Positions 5,191 to 5,299 of a stretch of DNA of 5,299 nt are shown here, piece by piece. The notes under the pieces were generated by a model, which was given only the letters and a program-made list of their open reading frames with translations, had not been told where the DNA came from and did not search any database. The DNA is taken from the NCBI GenBank assembly GCA_030453055.1, contig JAKDLC010000170.1:1-5299 (forward strand), in the 5' to 3' direction. Origin of the DNA: Nitrosospira sp. (GTDB lineage: Bacteria; Pseudomonadota; Gammaproteobacteria; Burkholderiales; Nitrosomonadaceae). The translations under genes and the position numbers were made by a program. Within the stretch, counting starts at the first letter, position 1, and the number at the start of each line of letters is the position of its first letter.

Positions 5191-5220
5191 TTAATAGATC
5201 AGTGTTATGATTAATAACAA
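5191..5220 (-). promoter_or_regulatory. Candidate sigma-70 promoter for gloB
   Basis: Reading the minus strand, TTGTTA (5220-5215) and TATTAA (5196-5191) are separated by 18 bp, each matching four of six consensus bases. They lie in the most AT-rich stretch upstream of gloB and would give a leader of about 100 nt. A small dyad, GTTAT (5204-5208) with ATAAC (5214-5218), lies in the spacer and could bind a regulator. Such matches are common by chance in AT-rich DNA. Confidence 0.28.
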
Positions 5221-5299
5221 TATTTCGTATTATTTGACGCTCACCTTCCGGGTGAGGCCCGCTACGGGGTGAATTGCACGGTTTTTGCGGCGCATGGCT

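Noticed and set aside
4626..5210. 194-residue plus-strand open frame opposite gloB
   Set aside because: Antisense shadow of gloB that happens to stay open.
5136..5210. 24-residue plus-strand frame with a GAGAAGGA stretch before its ATG
   Set aside because: A ribosome-site-like sequence is present, but the peptide has no known match and such short frames arise by chance; left unannotated.
5240..5256. CTCACC/GGTGAG hairpin near the right edge
   Set aside because: Six-bp stem with no T-run on either side, so not supported as a terminator; too small to call a repeat family.
5230..5299. Minus-strand frame open to the right edge, ending RAIHPVAGLTRKVSVK then a stop
   Set aside because: It could be the C-terminus of a gene beyond the window, but 22 residues without a motif are not enough to call it.

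Overview
The window reads as a piece of a proteobacterial chromosome, most likely betaproteobacterial, at moderate GC. The basis is the set of housekeeping proteins (glyoxalase II, a long-form transaldolase of about 375 residues, a short-form 6-phosphogluconate dehydrogenase of about 300 residues) and intergenic repeats of the ATTCCC-N8-GGGAAT type common in that group. The genus cannot be fixed from the sequence alone.

Layout. The left fifth (1-1071) carries two plus-strand genes. The first is an unrecognised basic protein, open at the left edge, with a layout I compare loosely to BECR/RelE-fold nucleases. The second is an EVE-domain (PUA-like, modified-base-reader) protein 37 bp downstream. 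Facing them on the minus strand (1084-1424) is a decayed type II toxin-antitoxin locus. Its ribbon-helix-helix antitoxin is intact and preceded by iterated CTATCAA/TTGATAG operator-like repeats. Its ParE/RelE-like toxin survives only as about 20 N-terminal codons, and these are interrupted by a 13-bp tandem duplication that shifts the frame.

The rest (1591-5087) is a co-directional minus-strand series, in transcription order gloB (hydroxyacylglutathione hydrolase), tal (transaldolase), gnd (6-phosphogluconate dehydrogenase). Tal and Gnd are pentose-phosphate enzymes: Gnd makes ribulose 5-phosphate and reduced cofactor, and Tal recycles sugar phosphates back to glycolysis. GloB finishes methylglyoxal detoxification, a by-product of the same triose-phosphate pool. 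The gaps between them (353 and 318 bp) are large and full of repeats, so a single operon is unlikely.

Those gaps are the most structured non-coding DNA here. Between gloB and tal is a 161-bp element with perfect 19-20 bp terminal inverted repeats and concentric inner inverted repeats, a palindromic MITE-like insertion. Between tal and gnd are a 112-bp pair of inverted dRS3/REP-like repeats (a REPIN-like unit), a second unrelated REP-like palindrome and a candidate tal terminator. The tal leader also has its own hairpin.

I see no complete new system. The best candidates for a second look are the putative nuclease + EVE pair at the left edge, the duplication-inactivated toxin with a retained antitoxin, and the palindromic element.
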